Positions 25,137-34,677 of a DNA stretch of 64,000 nucleotides are shown here, piece by piece. The stretch lies in contig NZ_BLWC01000001.1 in assembly GCF_013167895.1 (NCBI RefSeq), positions 3,038,001-3,102,000 on the forward strand, read 5' to 3'. A model generated the notes under the pieces. That model saw nothing but the letters and a program-made list of their open reading frames with translations, had not been told where the DNA came from and ran no database searches. This DNA is from Streptomyces fulvorobeus (lineage in GTDB: Bacteria; Actinomycetota; Actinomycetes; Streptomycetales; Streptomycetaceae). The translations under genes and the position numbers were made by a program. How positions within the stretch are numbered: position 1 is the first letter of the stretch; the number at the start of each line of letters is the position of its first letter.

Positions 25137-26087
25137 ATGCGAGCCATCGCCGTCAGCGCGTTCCGCGCGGAGCCCGGTCCCGTCGAGGTCCCCAAGCCGG
25201 AACCGGCGGCGGGCGAGGTACGGGTGAAGATCGAGTACGCGGCCCTCAACCCGCACGACTGGCAGAGCCCCGACGCCTCCTGGAGTGCAGCGGACCGGCC
25301 GGTGTTCCCCCTGGTCATCGGCGTGGACTTCGCGGGCAGGGTCGACATGATCGGCAGTGGCGACAACCCCTTCCGGGTGGGTGACCCGGTACTCGGCCGG
25401 GTCGGGACGGCCGTACGGCGAGCGGGCACCTACTGCGAGTACGTCTGCGTACCGCAGGACTCCCCGATCGTCCTGTCCCCCCGGGACCTGGCACCCCGGG
25501 ACGCCGCCGCGCTCCCCTCGGCGGGGATGGCCGCCGCGCAGCTCCTGAAGGCGGCGGCCGTGCGCCCCGGCGGACGGCTGCTCGTCATCGGGGCGGCGGG
25601 CGGCGTCGGAAGCTGTCTGACCCAGCTCGCCGCCGCCCGTGACGTGCGGGTGATCGCGGCGGTACGCGGCGACGAGCGGACCCGGATGGGTGCGCTCGGG
25701 GCCACCGCCACCATCGACACGACGGTCTGGGCGGGGGCGCTCGAAGCGGCGGTGCGCGAGACGTGCCCGGACGGCGTCGACGCGCTCGTCGACCTCGTCT
25801 CCACCGACCCGGCCTCGTTCGCCGCGCACGCCGCGCTGGTCCGCAGGGGCGGTGTCGCCCTCAGCTCCCGGGGCGCCGCGGGCCCGCCAACCGCCCCCGC
25901 GGGGGCCAGGTGCGCCGACTTCCGGCTGATCCCGACAGCCGTCCTGCTCTCCACCCTCGCGAAGGCGAGCGCGAGCGGCGCCCTGAGCGTGCCCATCGAC
26001 GTCGAGCTCCCGCTGGAGAAGGCCCCGCGGGCACTCGCCGAGAACCGGGCCGGCGGGGCGCGCGGCAAGACGCTCTTCGTTCTCTGA
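25137..26087 (+). CDS. NADP-dependent MDR oxidoreductase
   Basis: This 316-aa quinone-oxidoreductase-like member of the medium-chain family has an N-terminal GroES-like domain (VEVPKPEPAAGEVRVKIEYAA; IGVDFAGRVDMIG) and the Rossmann motif IGAAGGVGSCLTQLAA near 155-170. No zinc-binding cysteine set is present. GGGAGG lies about 8 nt before ATG 25137, which rejects the longer upstream frame. It is followed 28 nt later by a DUF2630 gene. The substrate is unknown. Confidence 0.88.
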   Translation: MRAIAVSAFRAEPGPVEVPKPEPAAGEVRVKIEYAALNPHDWQSPDASWSAADRPVFPLVIGVDFAGRVDMIGSGDNPFRVGDPVLGRVGTAVRRAGTYCEYVCVPQDSPIVLSPRDLAPRDAAALPSAGMAAAQLLKAAAVRPGGRLLVIGAAGGVGSCLTQLAAARDVRVIAAVRGDERTRMGALGATATIDTTVWAGALEAAVRETCPDGVDALVDLVSTDPASFAAHAALVRRGGVALSSRGAAGPPTAPAGARCADFRLIPTAVLLSTLAKASASGALSVPIDVELPLEKAPRALAENRAGGARGKTLFVL

Positions 26088-26115
26088 CCGCACTCCCCCG
26101 ATTGAGGAAGACACC

Positions 26116-26361
26116 ATGGGCGACCAGGACATCTTCGACACCATCGACGCGCTGATCGCCGAGGAACGGTCCCTGCGCGACCGCTCCACCGCGAAGATGG
26201 GCCTCTCCGACGAGGAGAAGGCACGGCTGCGTACGGTAGAGGTGCGTCTCGACCAGTGCTGGGACCTGCTGCGCCGCCGCCGTGCCCTCAGTGAATTCGG
26301 TGAGGACCCGTCGACGGCGGAGGTCAGGCCGGCCGAGGAGGTCGAGAACTACGAGAACTGA
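26116..26361 (+). CDS. DUF2630 family protein
   Basis: In this 81-aa protein the helical pattern DALIAEERSLRDRSTA, KARLRTVEVRLDQCWDLLRRR and a short acidic C-terminus match the DUF2630 family of small actinobacterial proteins. It is cytoplasmic and probably coiled-coil. A GAGGAAGACACC sequence supplies the ribosome-binding site. It lies between the MDR oxidoreductase and the FUSC gene and may be co-transcribed with both. The function of the family is unknown. Confidence 0.88.
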   Translation: MGDQDIFDTIDALIAEERSLRDRSTAKMGLSDEEKARLRTVEVRLDQCWDLLRRRRALSEFGEDPSTAEVRPAEEVENYEN

Positions 26362-26424
26362 CTGAGCAGGGACGCACAGGGCGGCGGCACGGGGCCGCGG
26401 CGAGGACGTACGGAGGGGCGCGCA

Positions 26425-28370
26425 GTGGCCGGGGCCGACGCCGGACGGAAGCGCGCGGCACCGCCGCCCTGGCTGCGGAGCGGGCTGCGCCCGCAGCCCA
26501 CCCCCATCCCCTGGGCGGCCGTCGCCCGCGCCTCCGTGGCCCTGAGCGCCCCGCTCGCCGTGGGCTTCGCCGTCGACCGGCCGGCGTACGGCGCGCTCGT
26601 CTCGATGGGCGCGCTGTCCGGTGTCATCGGAGACACCGCCGACGCCTACCGGATGCGCGTCCTGAACATCGCCGTGCCCCAGCTCTTCGGCGCGCTCGGC
26701 ATGATGCTGGGAATCCTCGTCTTCGACACCGGCTGGGCGGCGGTGGGCGTGCTCACCGTCATCGCCCTGGTCTCCGGGATGATGTCGACGATCGGCGCCG
26801 TGGCCTCCGTCTCGGGCCTCCTGCTCCTCCTCAACTCCGTGGTCGGCTCCGGGCTTCCCATGCCCGACCCCTGGTGGCTGGCCCCCTGCTGCTGACGCTC
26901 GGCGGCCTGGTGGTGCTCGTCCTGACGCTGCTCGCCTGGCCGCTGCGCGGCAAGCTCCCCGAACGGGTGGCTGTGGCCGGCACCTACCGGGCCGTCGCCG
27001 AACTCCTGGCCGCCGCAGGCACGCCCGCGTACGAGGAGCGGCGCCAGACCGTCACCCAGTCGCTCGACGCCTCCTACGATCTGGTCCTGGCGCGCCGGGC
27101 GCGCTATCACGGGCGCAGCCCTTCCATGGTGCGGCTGCTGTCCCAGCTCAACGTCGTCATCCCGCTCGTCGAGGCCGCGCCCGCCGTCCATCTGACCCGG
27201 CGCCCGCTGCCCGGCCTGATTCCGGCAGCGGTGCGCGCACTGGCGGACGACGTCGAGCTGAGCCGCGAAGGTGAGCCGGTGCTCGACCTGCCGGCCCCCG
27301 AATCGCCCGCCACGCGCGCCGTCGACAGTGCCCTGAGGCATGCCGCGGCCGTCGTCCACAAGGCCGAACCCGACCCGTACAACGTCGACGACCGGCTCGG
27401 ACGCCCCGCCGCGCTCGGCGTACGCGTCCGGCGGGCGGCCCGCGGTGTGCTGTTCTCGGAGAGCTCCTGGCGGTACGGGCTGCGCCTGGCCCTGTGCATC
27501 GGCCTCGCCCAGGCGCTCACCTCGCTGATCGCCGTGGAACGGTCCTACTGGGTGGCGCTGACCGTCACGTTCGTCCTCAAGCCGGACTTCGGCTCGGTCT
27601 TCTCACGGGCCGTACTGCGCGCGGTCGGCACAGCGGCCGGGCTGGTGATCGCGGCGCCTGTGCTGGCCCAGGTGCCCATCGGCTGGTGGGACGTGCCCGT
27701 CATGGTGGTGCTCGCCGCGCTGATCCCGGCGCTCACGGCGAAGGGGTACGCCTTCCAGACGGCGGCGATCACCCCGGTCATCCTGCTGCTCTCGGATCTG
27801 CTCAACCACCAGGGCATCGCCCTGGTCCAGCCACGGCTCCTGGACAGCCTGATCGGCTGTGCCATCGTGCTCGTGGCCGGCTATCTGCTCTGGCCGGAGA
27901 GCTGGCACACCCGGATCGGGTCCCAGCTGGCGGACGCGGTGACGGACATCGCCGACTACGTGGCCTGCGCCTTCGACGGCCTCGACGCCGACCAGGCGGA
28001 ACGGGTACGGGCCAGGCGCCGGCTCTACCGCGACCTGTCGGCCGTACGGAGCGAGTTCCAGCGGGCGCTGACGGAACCGCCTCCGGTCGGGGCGCGCGCG
28101 GCCGCCTGGTGGCCGCTGGTCGTCGCCGTCGAACGGATCGTGGACACGACGACGGCGGCCCGGGTGCGGGTCAACCACGGGGCGGCGGCGCCCCTGCCCG
28201 CCGAGGTGGCCGCGATCGAGCAGCAGTTGCGGGAGCTGTCGGATGGGCTGCGGTCGAGTGAGGAGCTGGTGGAGGTGCGGGCCGAGCTGCCGGGGGACGA
28301 GGACAGCGTGCTGGAGCCCCTCCGTCAGGAAGTGGCCGCGGCCAGGGCGATCGCCTCGCCGCAGCCATAG
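26425..28370 (+). pseudogene. FUSC-family aromatic-acid exporter, frameshifted
   Basis: The N-terminal frame (GTG 26425, GGAGGGG upstream) encodes several membrane helices to ...PDPWWLAP, then hits a TGA at 26893. The rest (PLLLTLGGLVVLVLTLLAW through two further membrane blocks, with SYWVALTVTFVLKPDFGSVF) continues in the next frame to 28370. The break is at a C5 run (26882-26886), and one added C gives an uninterrupted 648-aa FUSC/YccS-type protein. The family exports aromatic acids. The clean junction and intact remainder argue for a sequencing error; translation of the downstream part alone would lack the first membrane block. Confidence 0.82.
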
Positions 28371-28400
28371 GGTCCCCGGGCGACCTCCCGGCCGGCCGCC

Positions 28401-28414
28401 GTTTCACGTGAAAC
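28401..28414. promoter_or_regulatory. parS site (ParB-binding)
   Basis: A perfect 14-bp GTTTCACGTGAAAC, the Streptomyces parS sequence, lies in the intergenic space between the FUSC gene and the S4-protein gene. It fits chromosome-partitioning sites clustered around oriC. Confidence 0.92.
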
Positions 28415-28430
28415 AACGCCGAGCGACCGG

Positions 28431-28838
28431 TCAGCGGGCCGGACCGGGGCCCCGCTCCTGAAGGCGCTCCATCTCACGCCGGTCGCGCTTGGTGGGGCGG
28501 CCCGTCCCCCGGTCGCGGACGGGCACCTGGAGCGCGATCTCGCGGGGCGGCGGAGGCGGGCTGTTGTCGACGAAGCACTCGGCGGCCACCGGCGGGCCGA
28601 CCCGCTTCTTCACGAGCTTGGACACGACCACGATCCGGTCCCGGCCGTCGTGGCGCAGCCGCACCTCGTCGCCGGCGTGCAGCGCCTGCGCGGGCTTGGC
28701 CCGGTCACCGTTGACCCGTACGTGTCCCGCCCGGCAGGCGGCCGCGGCCTGCGACCGGGTCTTCGTCAGCCGGACCGACCAGATCCAGACGTCGACGCGG
28801 ACGCTGCCCTCCGTCTGCGGTGCCTCACCCGAAACCAT
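28431..28838 (-). CDS. S4-domain RNA-binding protein (Hsp15/HslR-like)
   Basis: The protein is 135 aa. An N-terminal S4 domain (VRVDVWIWSVRLTKTRSQAA, then RAGHVRVNGDRAKPAQAL) precedes a basic C-terminal tail (GRPTKRDRREMERLQERG). The layout matches heat-shock protein 15 types that bind stalled 50S subunits carrying peptidyl-tRNA. The start is ATG 28838. A parS site lies just beyond its stop. Confidence 0.92.
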   Translation of the reverse strand: MVSGEAPQTEGSVRVDVWIWSVRLTKTRSQAAAACRAGHVRVNGDRAKPAQALHAGDEVRLRHDGRDRIVVVSKLVKKRVGPPVAAECFVDNSPPPPPREIALQVPVRDRGTGRPTKRDRREMERLQERGPGPAR

Positions 28839-28967
28839 GGCACCGACTCTAGTGCGGCGTACGCGCGCGAGCGCCGCACAGCTGGACTTCTCGTCCGTCC
28901 GTACGGCGCCCGGCGAGGATCGCGGCGGCCGGGACAGGGGCTCGCAGCAGGGAATCAGCGCAGGCCG

Positions 28968-30639
28968 TCAGGGCCGGAAGTCGCCGATGACCTCGGACAT
29001 CTTGTAGCTGTACATCTCCCGCTTGCACCCGGGCAGCCGGTGCTCGGGGCGTGCTCACTCAGGGACCAGAGCTGCGGGGCGAGGCCGTCGCCCCGTCCGT
29101 GTGCGAGATAGAGATCCTCCGGCCCGAAGGACGACTCCAGGATCTTCGGGTTGCCGACGAGCTGGGTCGTACCGCCGACCTTCTGCGGAGTGGCCTGAAG
29201 CAGCCGTCCGTTGTCGTAGGCGTTGCTGCGATGGAAGTACCACACGCCCTCGTACCGCACCACGCCCTGGATCTTGTGCCACAGGTCCTCACCCTTGAAG
29301 GTGGCCCCGGTCGGCAGGCCGAACGCGAGGTCGGCGCCGGCTGCGGTCCCCGCGGCGCCCTGGACCGCGGCTGTCAGGGCGGTCATCGGGTAGGTGCCGA
29401 CCCGGCCGGGGCTGGTGCCTCCGTTGGCGGTGTTGCAGTACTCGCCCAGGATCAGGTGGTCCGTCCCCGTCCGGTCGAGGGAGATGTACGAAGCCTTCGG
29501 GCGACCGGTGGCGTAGCACTGGTTGCCGCTGGTGGTGCCGGTGTTCCTGGCCGCCGTGAACTTCAGCGTGGCCACCTGGGGCATGACGTAGCGGTAGCCG
29601 TAGCCGTACCAGACGTTGCTCTGGCGGCCGACCCGCTTCTTGTCCACGACGTCGCTGACCAGCCCGTCCGGGGTGGGGTCGTTGACGTCGGCGTTGTTGT
29701 CCGGGTTCAGGTCCAGGATCCGGCGCATGTCGAAGACCCGCATGCCGTTGGAGGTGTCGGCGACGTACAGGTGGTTGCCGTACCAGACCATCCCGCCGGC
29801 GTGGATGCCGTTCTGCGCCTTGCAGGCGGTGGTCACACTGGTCGTGCACGTCCCCTCGCGTGCGTGCACCGCGTCGAAGGAGATGTTCTTCCTGGAGTTC
29901 ACATAGGGCCAGACCAGCAGCGCGTGCCGGTACATCCTGGTGGCCTGGTTGAAGAAGCTGACCCGGACACCCTTCTCGTTGCAGGCGTCGGACGCGGAGT
30001 CCTGTACGCAGTTGTCGGCGCCCGCCGCGTAGTCACTGCGGCCGGGGTTCCGGGCGTCGTACGCGGCCACGGCGATCGGCTCCGCGGTGGACGTGCCCCA
30101 GTCCTCGTCCTCCTGGGCGTCGGAGACTCCGGTGATGGCCTGCGGCACCCACTCGCTGGAGGTGGCGTCGTCGTTCTGCCAGCAGATGCGGTGGTTCGTC
30201 GCGAGATCCGGACCGTGGATACCGGTGGCGCCGCAGTCCCCCTCCCACTCCGAGCGCCGGTTCGCCTGCTCCATGAGCTCGGTGAGGCCCTGCTCGGGCA
30301 GGGCCGCGCCGAGCTGGTCCACGAGACGCGTGAGGCTGGAACCCGCCGCCAGGCGGAAGTCCCCCGCCCGGCCCGGGACCGGAGCTCCCCGCACTCCGCC
30401 GTCGCCCTGGGCGGACGGCCCGGCGGGGGCGAGGTCGTCCTGCTCGCTCTCGGATTCGTCCTCGAACCCGTCGTCGGGCATTCCCTCGCCGCCCGGCACC
30501 GGACCGCCCTCCGCCGTGACCGCCGTACGGGGGACGGCGGGGGCCGCGGTGGCACCGGCGGGCGGGACGAGTGCCGTCAGCACCGCCCCGCCACCACGGC
30601 ACAGGCCGCGAGACGCGTTCTGCGGGACGGGATTCCCAT
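28968..30639 (-). pseudogene. Secreted LVIVD/beta-propeller-like protein, two frameshifts
   Basis: ATG 30639 (GGAAGG 6 nt upstream) starts a Sec signal peptide, MGIPSRRTRLAACAVVAG, which reads into a stop unless one C is added to the C4 run at 30586-30589; then it continues AVLTALVPPAGATAAP. Most of the protein is one long frame with propeller-like pieces (GGMVWYGNHLYVADTSNGMRVFDM). Near 29045 a second lost base breaks the C-terminus; restoring it gives ...EHRLPGCKREMYSYKM...IGDFRP and a TGA at 28968-28970. With both repairs the protein is 557 aa and secreted. Function unknown. Confidence 0.75.
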
Positions 30640-30823
30640 GGGGGGCCTTCCGTGAGGTACGAGCAGGTCAGAGCAGGCTGACTGACCGTCAGGCCACCGG
30701 CGGGACAGGCTAGCAAGATGCCTGGCGGCCGCGTGCGTATCTCTGCACGACGCGCGTCAGCCCCGCACCTCATGGGGCACAGGGCTGATGCGGGGCCGGT
30801 CCGGCGGCGGGTGCGGCGTGCGG

Positions 30824-32893
30824 TCAGACGCCGATGTCCCTGCCGTCCTTGCGCCACACGGCGACGACGGACGGGCGGACGATCTTCCCCGGACCGTCCG
30901 GCCAGCTGCTCGCCGGCTTGTCGACGGTGGCGCCGTCGACCTCACCCGGGTGCTGCACGGCGACCAGGACACGGCGGTCCTGGATCACCGGGCCACAGGT
31001 CTCCGCGCCGGTCGGGACGGTGAGGAACTGCTTCAGCTCACCGCGCAGTTCACCCTGAGTGGCGACACCGAACAGGCCGTCGTGGGAGCCGAGCTGGTTG
31101 CCGTCCGTGGAGATCCACAGGTTCCCGTGGTCGTCGAAGGCCACGTTGTCCGGGCAGGAGATGGGGCTGACCTTCTCCTTGGGGAAGCCGGCGAAGTACG
31201 TCGAGGGGTCGTTCGGGTCACCCGCGACGAGGAAGAGCCGCCAGGCGAAGCCGTCGCCCGCCGGGTCGTCCCAGTGCTCCGCCAGCTCAAGGATCTGGCC
31301 GTGCTTGTTCAGGTTGCGGGGGTTCGCCTCGTCCGCGCCGGGCTTGCCCGCCTTGCCGCGGTCGGTGTTGTTGGTGAGCGCGACGTAGACACGGCCGGTG
31401 CGCGGCGACGGCTCGACGTCCTCGGGGCGGTCCATCTTCGTGGCACCGACCTTGTCACCGGCCAGGCGGGTGAAGACGTACACCTCTTCGGCGGTCATGC
31501 CGGGCACGTGCGAGACGCCGTCGGTCGCCAGCGGAATCCAGACACCGCTGCCGTCGAACTCGCCGTCGCTCGGCAGCTTCCCGGTGCCGTCGAACTCGGC
31601 GGCCGGGGAGTCACCGGTCAGCTTGGCCACGTACAGCGTGCCCTCGTCCAGCAGCGTCAGGTTGTGCTCGCGGGCGGCCCGGGAGTTCCCCTTCTTCATC
31701 CGCTTGCTGGAGACGAACTTGTAGAAGTAGTCGAAGCGTTCGTCATCACCCATGTAGACGACCGGCCGGCCGTCTGAGGTCAGCCGGGGCTGCGCCGCCT
31801 CGTGCTTGAAACGGCCGAGCGCGGTCCGCTTGCGCGGGGTGGAATCCGGGTCGAACGGGTCGAGCTCGACGACCCAGCCGTGGCGGTGCGGCTCGTTGGG
31901 CTCCTGCGCGACGTCGAAGCGCTTGTCGAACCGCTCCCACTTGCGCTCGGTGGTGCTGGAACCGATGCCGTAGCGCTTGTCGGTGGCGCTGGACCCGTTG
32001 GCGAAGTACTGGTTGAAGTTCTCCTCGCCGTGCAGCGTGGTACCCCACGGCGTGGTGCCGCCCGCGCAGTTGTTCAGCGTGCCGAGCACCTTGCGGCCGG
32101 ACGGGTCGGCGGACGTACGCAGCAGAGGGCTGCCCGCGGCCGGGCCGGTGACCTGGAACTCGCTGGTCGCGGTCAGTCGGCGGTTCAGCGGGTGGCGGCC
32201 GACGGCGCCGAGCCTGCCGGTGCGGTGCTCCTCCTGGACCACGACGACGGAGAGCCCGTGCGCCGCCCAGGCGATCTCGACCTGCTCACGGGTGGGATTG
32301 GCCGGATCGTAACCACGGAACATGAGGTTCTCGTCCGTGTACTCGTGGTTGGCGACCAGGACCTGGCGACCGCGCTCGCCTCGCAGCGGGAGCAGGGAGA
32401 GGAAGTCGACGTTGTACCCGAACTGGCCCGCCTGCGCCTTCGCCGTCTGACGGTCCGGGTCGAACGCGGGGGCGCCACGCAGGATCGGCTCACCCCAGCG
32501 GAGCACGATGTTCTGCTCGTAACCCTCCGGGATGGTGACCTTGTCGTTCCTGTTGGGGGCCACGGGCGCGAAGCGCAGCCCGCGGGCGCCCGCGCCGGAC
32601 GGCTTGTCCGGGTGGTTCGGCGTACGGCCCGGGCCGGCGGGCGCGGCGGCCTCGGCCTGAGGAGCGGCCGGTCCGGCGAGTGCGGCGGTCCCGGCAGCGG
32701 CGGCAACGGTCACCACGGCGGCGGCGCGCATCATCGACCGGCGCGACAGGGCACCGGCGATGACATCGCCGGCGTACTCGTTGTCGCTGGTGTTCGGTAT
32801 CTCCTGGAAGCAGGCGTCACCGCAGCGGTAGCGGCAGGTCAGCCCGGAGCGCCCGCCCGGATGCGAGCTGATGAGCGGCAGCAGATTGCGCAC
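30824..32893 (-). CDS. phoX: PhoX-family alkaline phosphatase (DUF839)
   Basis: This 689-aa Tat-exported phosphatase has the twin-arginine motif SRRSMMRAAAVV about 45 residues in, after a Cys-containing leader. The mature part shows the PhoX pattern: EENFNQYFANG, YKFVSSKRM, and SCPDNVAFDDHGNLWISTDG with Ca/Fe ligands. The start GTG 32893 is preferred because GGAGGG sits 7 nt upstream; ATG 32908 has only a weak site. A PHO-box-like double repeat lies upstream at 32958, so phosphate starvation control by PhoP is likely. It releases phosphate from organic monoesters outside the cell. Confidence 0.92.
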   Translation of the reverse strand: MRNLLPLISSHPGGRSGLTCRYRCGDACFQEIPNTSDNEYAGDVIAGALSRRSMMRAAAVVTVAAAAGTAALAGPAAPQAEAAAPAGPGRTPNHPDKPSGAGARGLRFAPVAPNRNDKVTIPEGYEQNIVLRWGEPILRGAPAFDPDRQTAKAQAGQFGYNVDFLSLLPLRGERGRQVLVANHEYTDENLMFRGYDPANPTREQVEIAWAAHGLSVVVVQEEHRTGRLGAVGRHPLNRRLTATSEFQVTGPAAGSPLLRTSADPSGRKVLGTLNNCAGGTTPWGTTLHGEENFNQYFANGSSATDKRYGIGSSTTERKWERFDKRFDVAQEPNEPHRHGWVVELDPFDPDSTPRKRTALGRFKHEAAQPRLTSDGRPVVYMGDDERFDYFYKFVSSKRMKKGNSRAAREHNLTLLDEGTLYVAKLTGDSPAAEFDGTGKLPSDGEFDGSGVWIPLATDGVSHVPGMTAEEVYVFTRLAGDKVGATKMDRPEDVEPSPRTGRVYVALTNNTDRGKAGKPGADEANPRNLNKHGQILELAEHWDDPAGDGFAWRLFLVAGDPNDPSTYFAGFPKEKVSPISCPDNVAFDDHGNLWISTDGNQLGSHDGLFGVATQGELRGELKQFLTVPTGAETCGPVIQDRRVLVAVQHPGEVDGATVDKPASSWPDGPGKIVRPSVVAVWRKDGRDIGV

Positions 32894-32957
32894 GTGGATT
32901 CCCTCCATCTGTGTGTCCTGCGTGACGGTAGGTGCGCAGTCACGCGGTACGAGGGAC

Positions 32958-32979
32958 TCCCGGTGAACGGAGCGTGAAG
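32958..32979 (-). promoter_or_regulatory. Candidate PHO box for phoX
   Basis: On the minus strand two 11-nt units lie in tandem: CTTCACGCTCC followed by GTTCACCGGGA. This matches the PhoP direct-repeat pattern GTTCACC-N4 with one mismatch in the first unit. It is 64 nt upstream of the chosen GTG. Confidence 0.65.
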
Positions 32980-33110
32980 TCCGGGCCACCGCTGCTGTCG
33001 CCGAATGGCCGAAATTCGCCAATGGCTCGGCTGGGGTTCGGTTGAGGCTCAGTTGTCTCCGGGGCGGGCCGTACCGACGAACGGCCGGATCCGGCCGCTA
33101 ACCTTACGTA

Positions 33111-33146
33111 TCCGCCCTGGTCAGGTATGAATTTCCGCAGGGCGGA
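33111..33146. promoter_or_regulatory. Inverted repeat upstream of VWA gene
   Basis: Nine-base arms TCCGCCCTG and CAGGGCGGA are 18 nt apart, in the A+T-richer promoter region of the VWA gene. It could be an operator or a leader hairpin. Confidence 0.35.
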
Positions 33147-33183
33147 CATATACCCCACCAAACTCATGCGAAAGGCTTGGCCC

Positions 33184-34548
33184 ATGGGCATTCGGAGCTT
33201 GCTGCGCAAGGTGTTCGGCCGCACGGAGCAGGACGGGTCGGCCACGGCCACCGTCCCGCCCCAGGCCGAGCGCACCCAGCCCACGGAGCCGGAGCAGGAG
33301 ACGACTTCGGCGGCCGAGGCCGCACCGGCCGAGAAGGCGTCGGTGCCGGCCCCGGCCGCCACCTCTGCCTCTGCTTCTTCCACCGCCTCCGCCTCCGGCT
33401 CTTCGGCGTCCACGCCGCCCGCGCGGTCCGGTGAGCGGGAGAGCGGGCTGGCCTCGGACCTGGTGGCCGCCGCCTTCGACAAGGCCGCCGCCGCTTCGTC
33501 GCCGTCCACGTCCGCCGCGACGCCCACGGTCCCGGCCCAGGGCTCGGGCCCCGACGAGAAGCCGGAGCCTGTCGCCGAGCCGGCGGCCGCCACCGCGAGC
33601 GAGCCCGAGCCCGCCGCGAAGCCGGAGCCGATCACGCTCGACCTGGACCCGGAACCGGAGCCGGAAGCGGAACCGGAACCGGAAGCCGCCGCGACCCCGG
33701 CGGCCGAGGCGGAACCGACCCCGGAACCCGCCGAGCCTGCCGCCGAGCCGACCACCGAGCCGGCAACGGAAGCAGCCCGTGAGCCCGCCGCCGAGCCGGT
33801 GGCCGAGGCCGCCACAGCCGCGCCCGCAGCTGAGGCTCTCCCAGTCACCGCAGTCACCGCCAAGCCCGCCGTCACCCTCGCCCGGGTCAAGGCCCGCGCG
33901 CCCCAGCTCGTCGACTCGTACAAGGCCGCGCAGGCCGGGCTCAAGGCCCACGGCCTGACCGGGCTCCGCGCCACCGTCTACCTGGTGCTCGACCGGTCCG
34001 GGTCCATGCGGCCGTTCTACGCGGACGGCAGCGCCCAGCACCTCGGTGACCGCGCCCTGGCGCTCGCCGCGCACCTGGACGAGAGCGCCACCGTGCCCGT
34101 CGTCTTCTTCTCGACCGACATCGACGGCACCGGGGCCGTCGACCTCACCGCCCACGAGGGCAGGATCGACGAGCTGCACGCCGGGCTCGGCCGCCTCGGA
34201 CGCACCAACTACCACCGGGCCGTCGAGGAGGTCGTCGCGCACTACGAGAAGTCCGGGGCCACCGGTCCCGCTCTGGTGATCTTCCAGACGGACGGCCCGC
34301 CGGACGCCAAGCAGGCCGCCCGCCAGGCGCTGGCCGCCGCGGCGCGGCTGCCGCTCTTCTTCCAGTTCGTCGCCTTCGGTGACGAGGACGCCAAGGGCTT
34401 CGACTTCCTGCGCAGGCTCGACGTCGAGAACGCCGCGTTCTTCCACGCCGGACCGGCTCCGCGAGAGGTCCCGGACGCCACGTTCTACCGGGAGATCCTG
34501 GCCGCGCTCCCCGCCTGGACGACCGCCCGGGACGTCACCGGCGACTGA
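33184..34548 (+). CDS. VWA-domain protein (TerF/TerY-like) with long low-complexity linker
   Basis: In this 454-aa protein a short basic N-terminus ([16 protein letters not shown]) is followed by about 210 residues of Ala/Pro/Glu/Ser-rich sequence with EPEPE repeats. A conserved region ([20 protein letters not shown]) and a von Willebrand A domain (about 260-445) follow, with the MIDAS motif DRSGS and IFQTDGPPD. This VWA type accompanies TerD-family stress proteins and binds partners in a metal-dependent way. No signal peptide is present. The ATG has only a weak ribosome-binding site. Confidence 0.85.
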   Translation: MGIRSLLRKVFGRTEQDGSATATVPPQAERTQPTEPEQETTSAAEAAPAEKASVPAPAATSASASSTASASGSSASTPPARSGERESGLASDLVAAAFDKAAAASSPSTSAATPTVPAQGSGPDEKPEPVAEPAAATASEPEPAAKPEPITLDLDPEPEPEAEPEPEAAATPAAEAEPTPEPAEPAAEPTTEPATEAAREPAAEPVAEAATAAPAAEALPVTAVTAKPAVTLARVKARAPQLVDSYKAAQAGLKAHGLTGLRATVYLVLDRSGSMRPFYADGSAQHLGDRALALAAHLDESATVPVVFFSTDIDGTGAVDLTAHEGRIDELHAGLGRLGRTNYHRAVEEVVAHYEKSGATGPALVIFQTDGPPDAKQAARQALAAAARLPLFFQFVAFGDEDAKGFDFLRRLDVENAAFFHAGPAPREVPDATFYREILAALPAWTTARDVTGD

Positions 34549-34677
34549 CCGGCGCCCGGTCCACGCGTTCCCACCGTCACGGCGGTGCCCGCCCCAGCGG
34601 CCGGGTACCGCCGTCGTCGTACCCCGCCGCGTTTGTCCGGGCGAGTGGACCAGCCGGGGGCCGTTAGGATTTCGACC

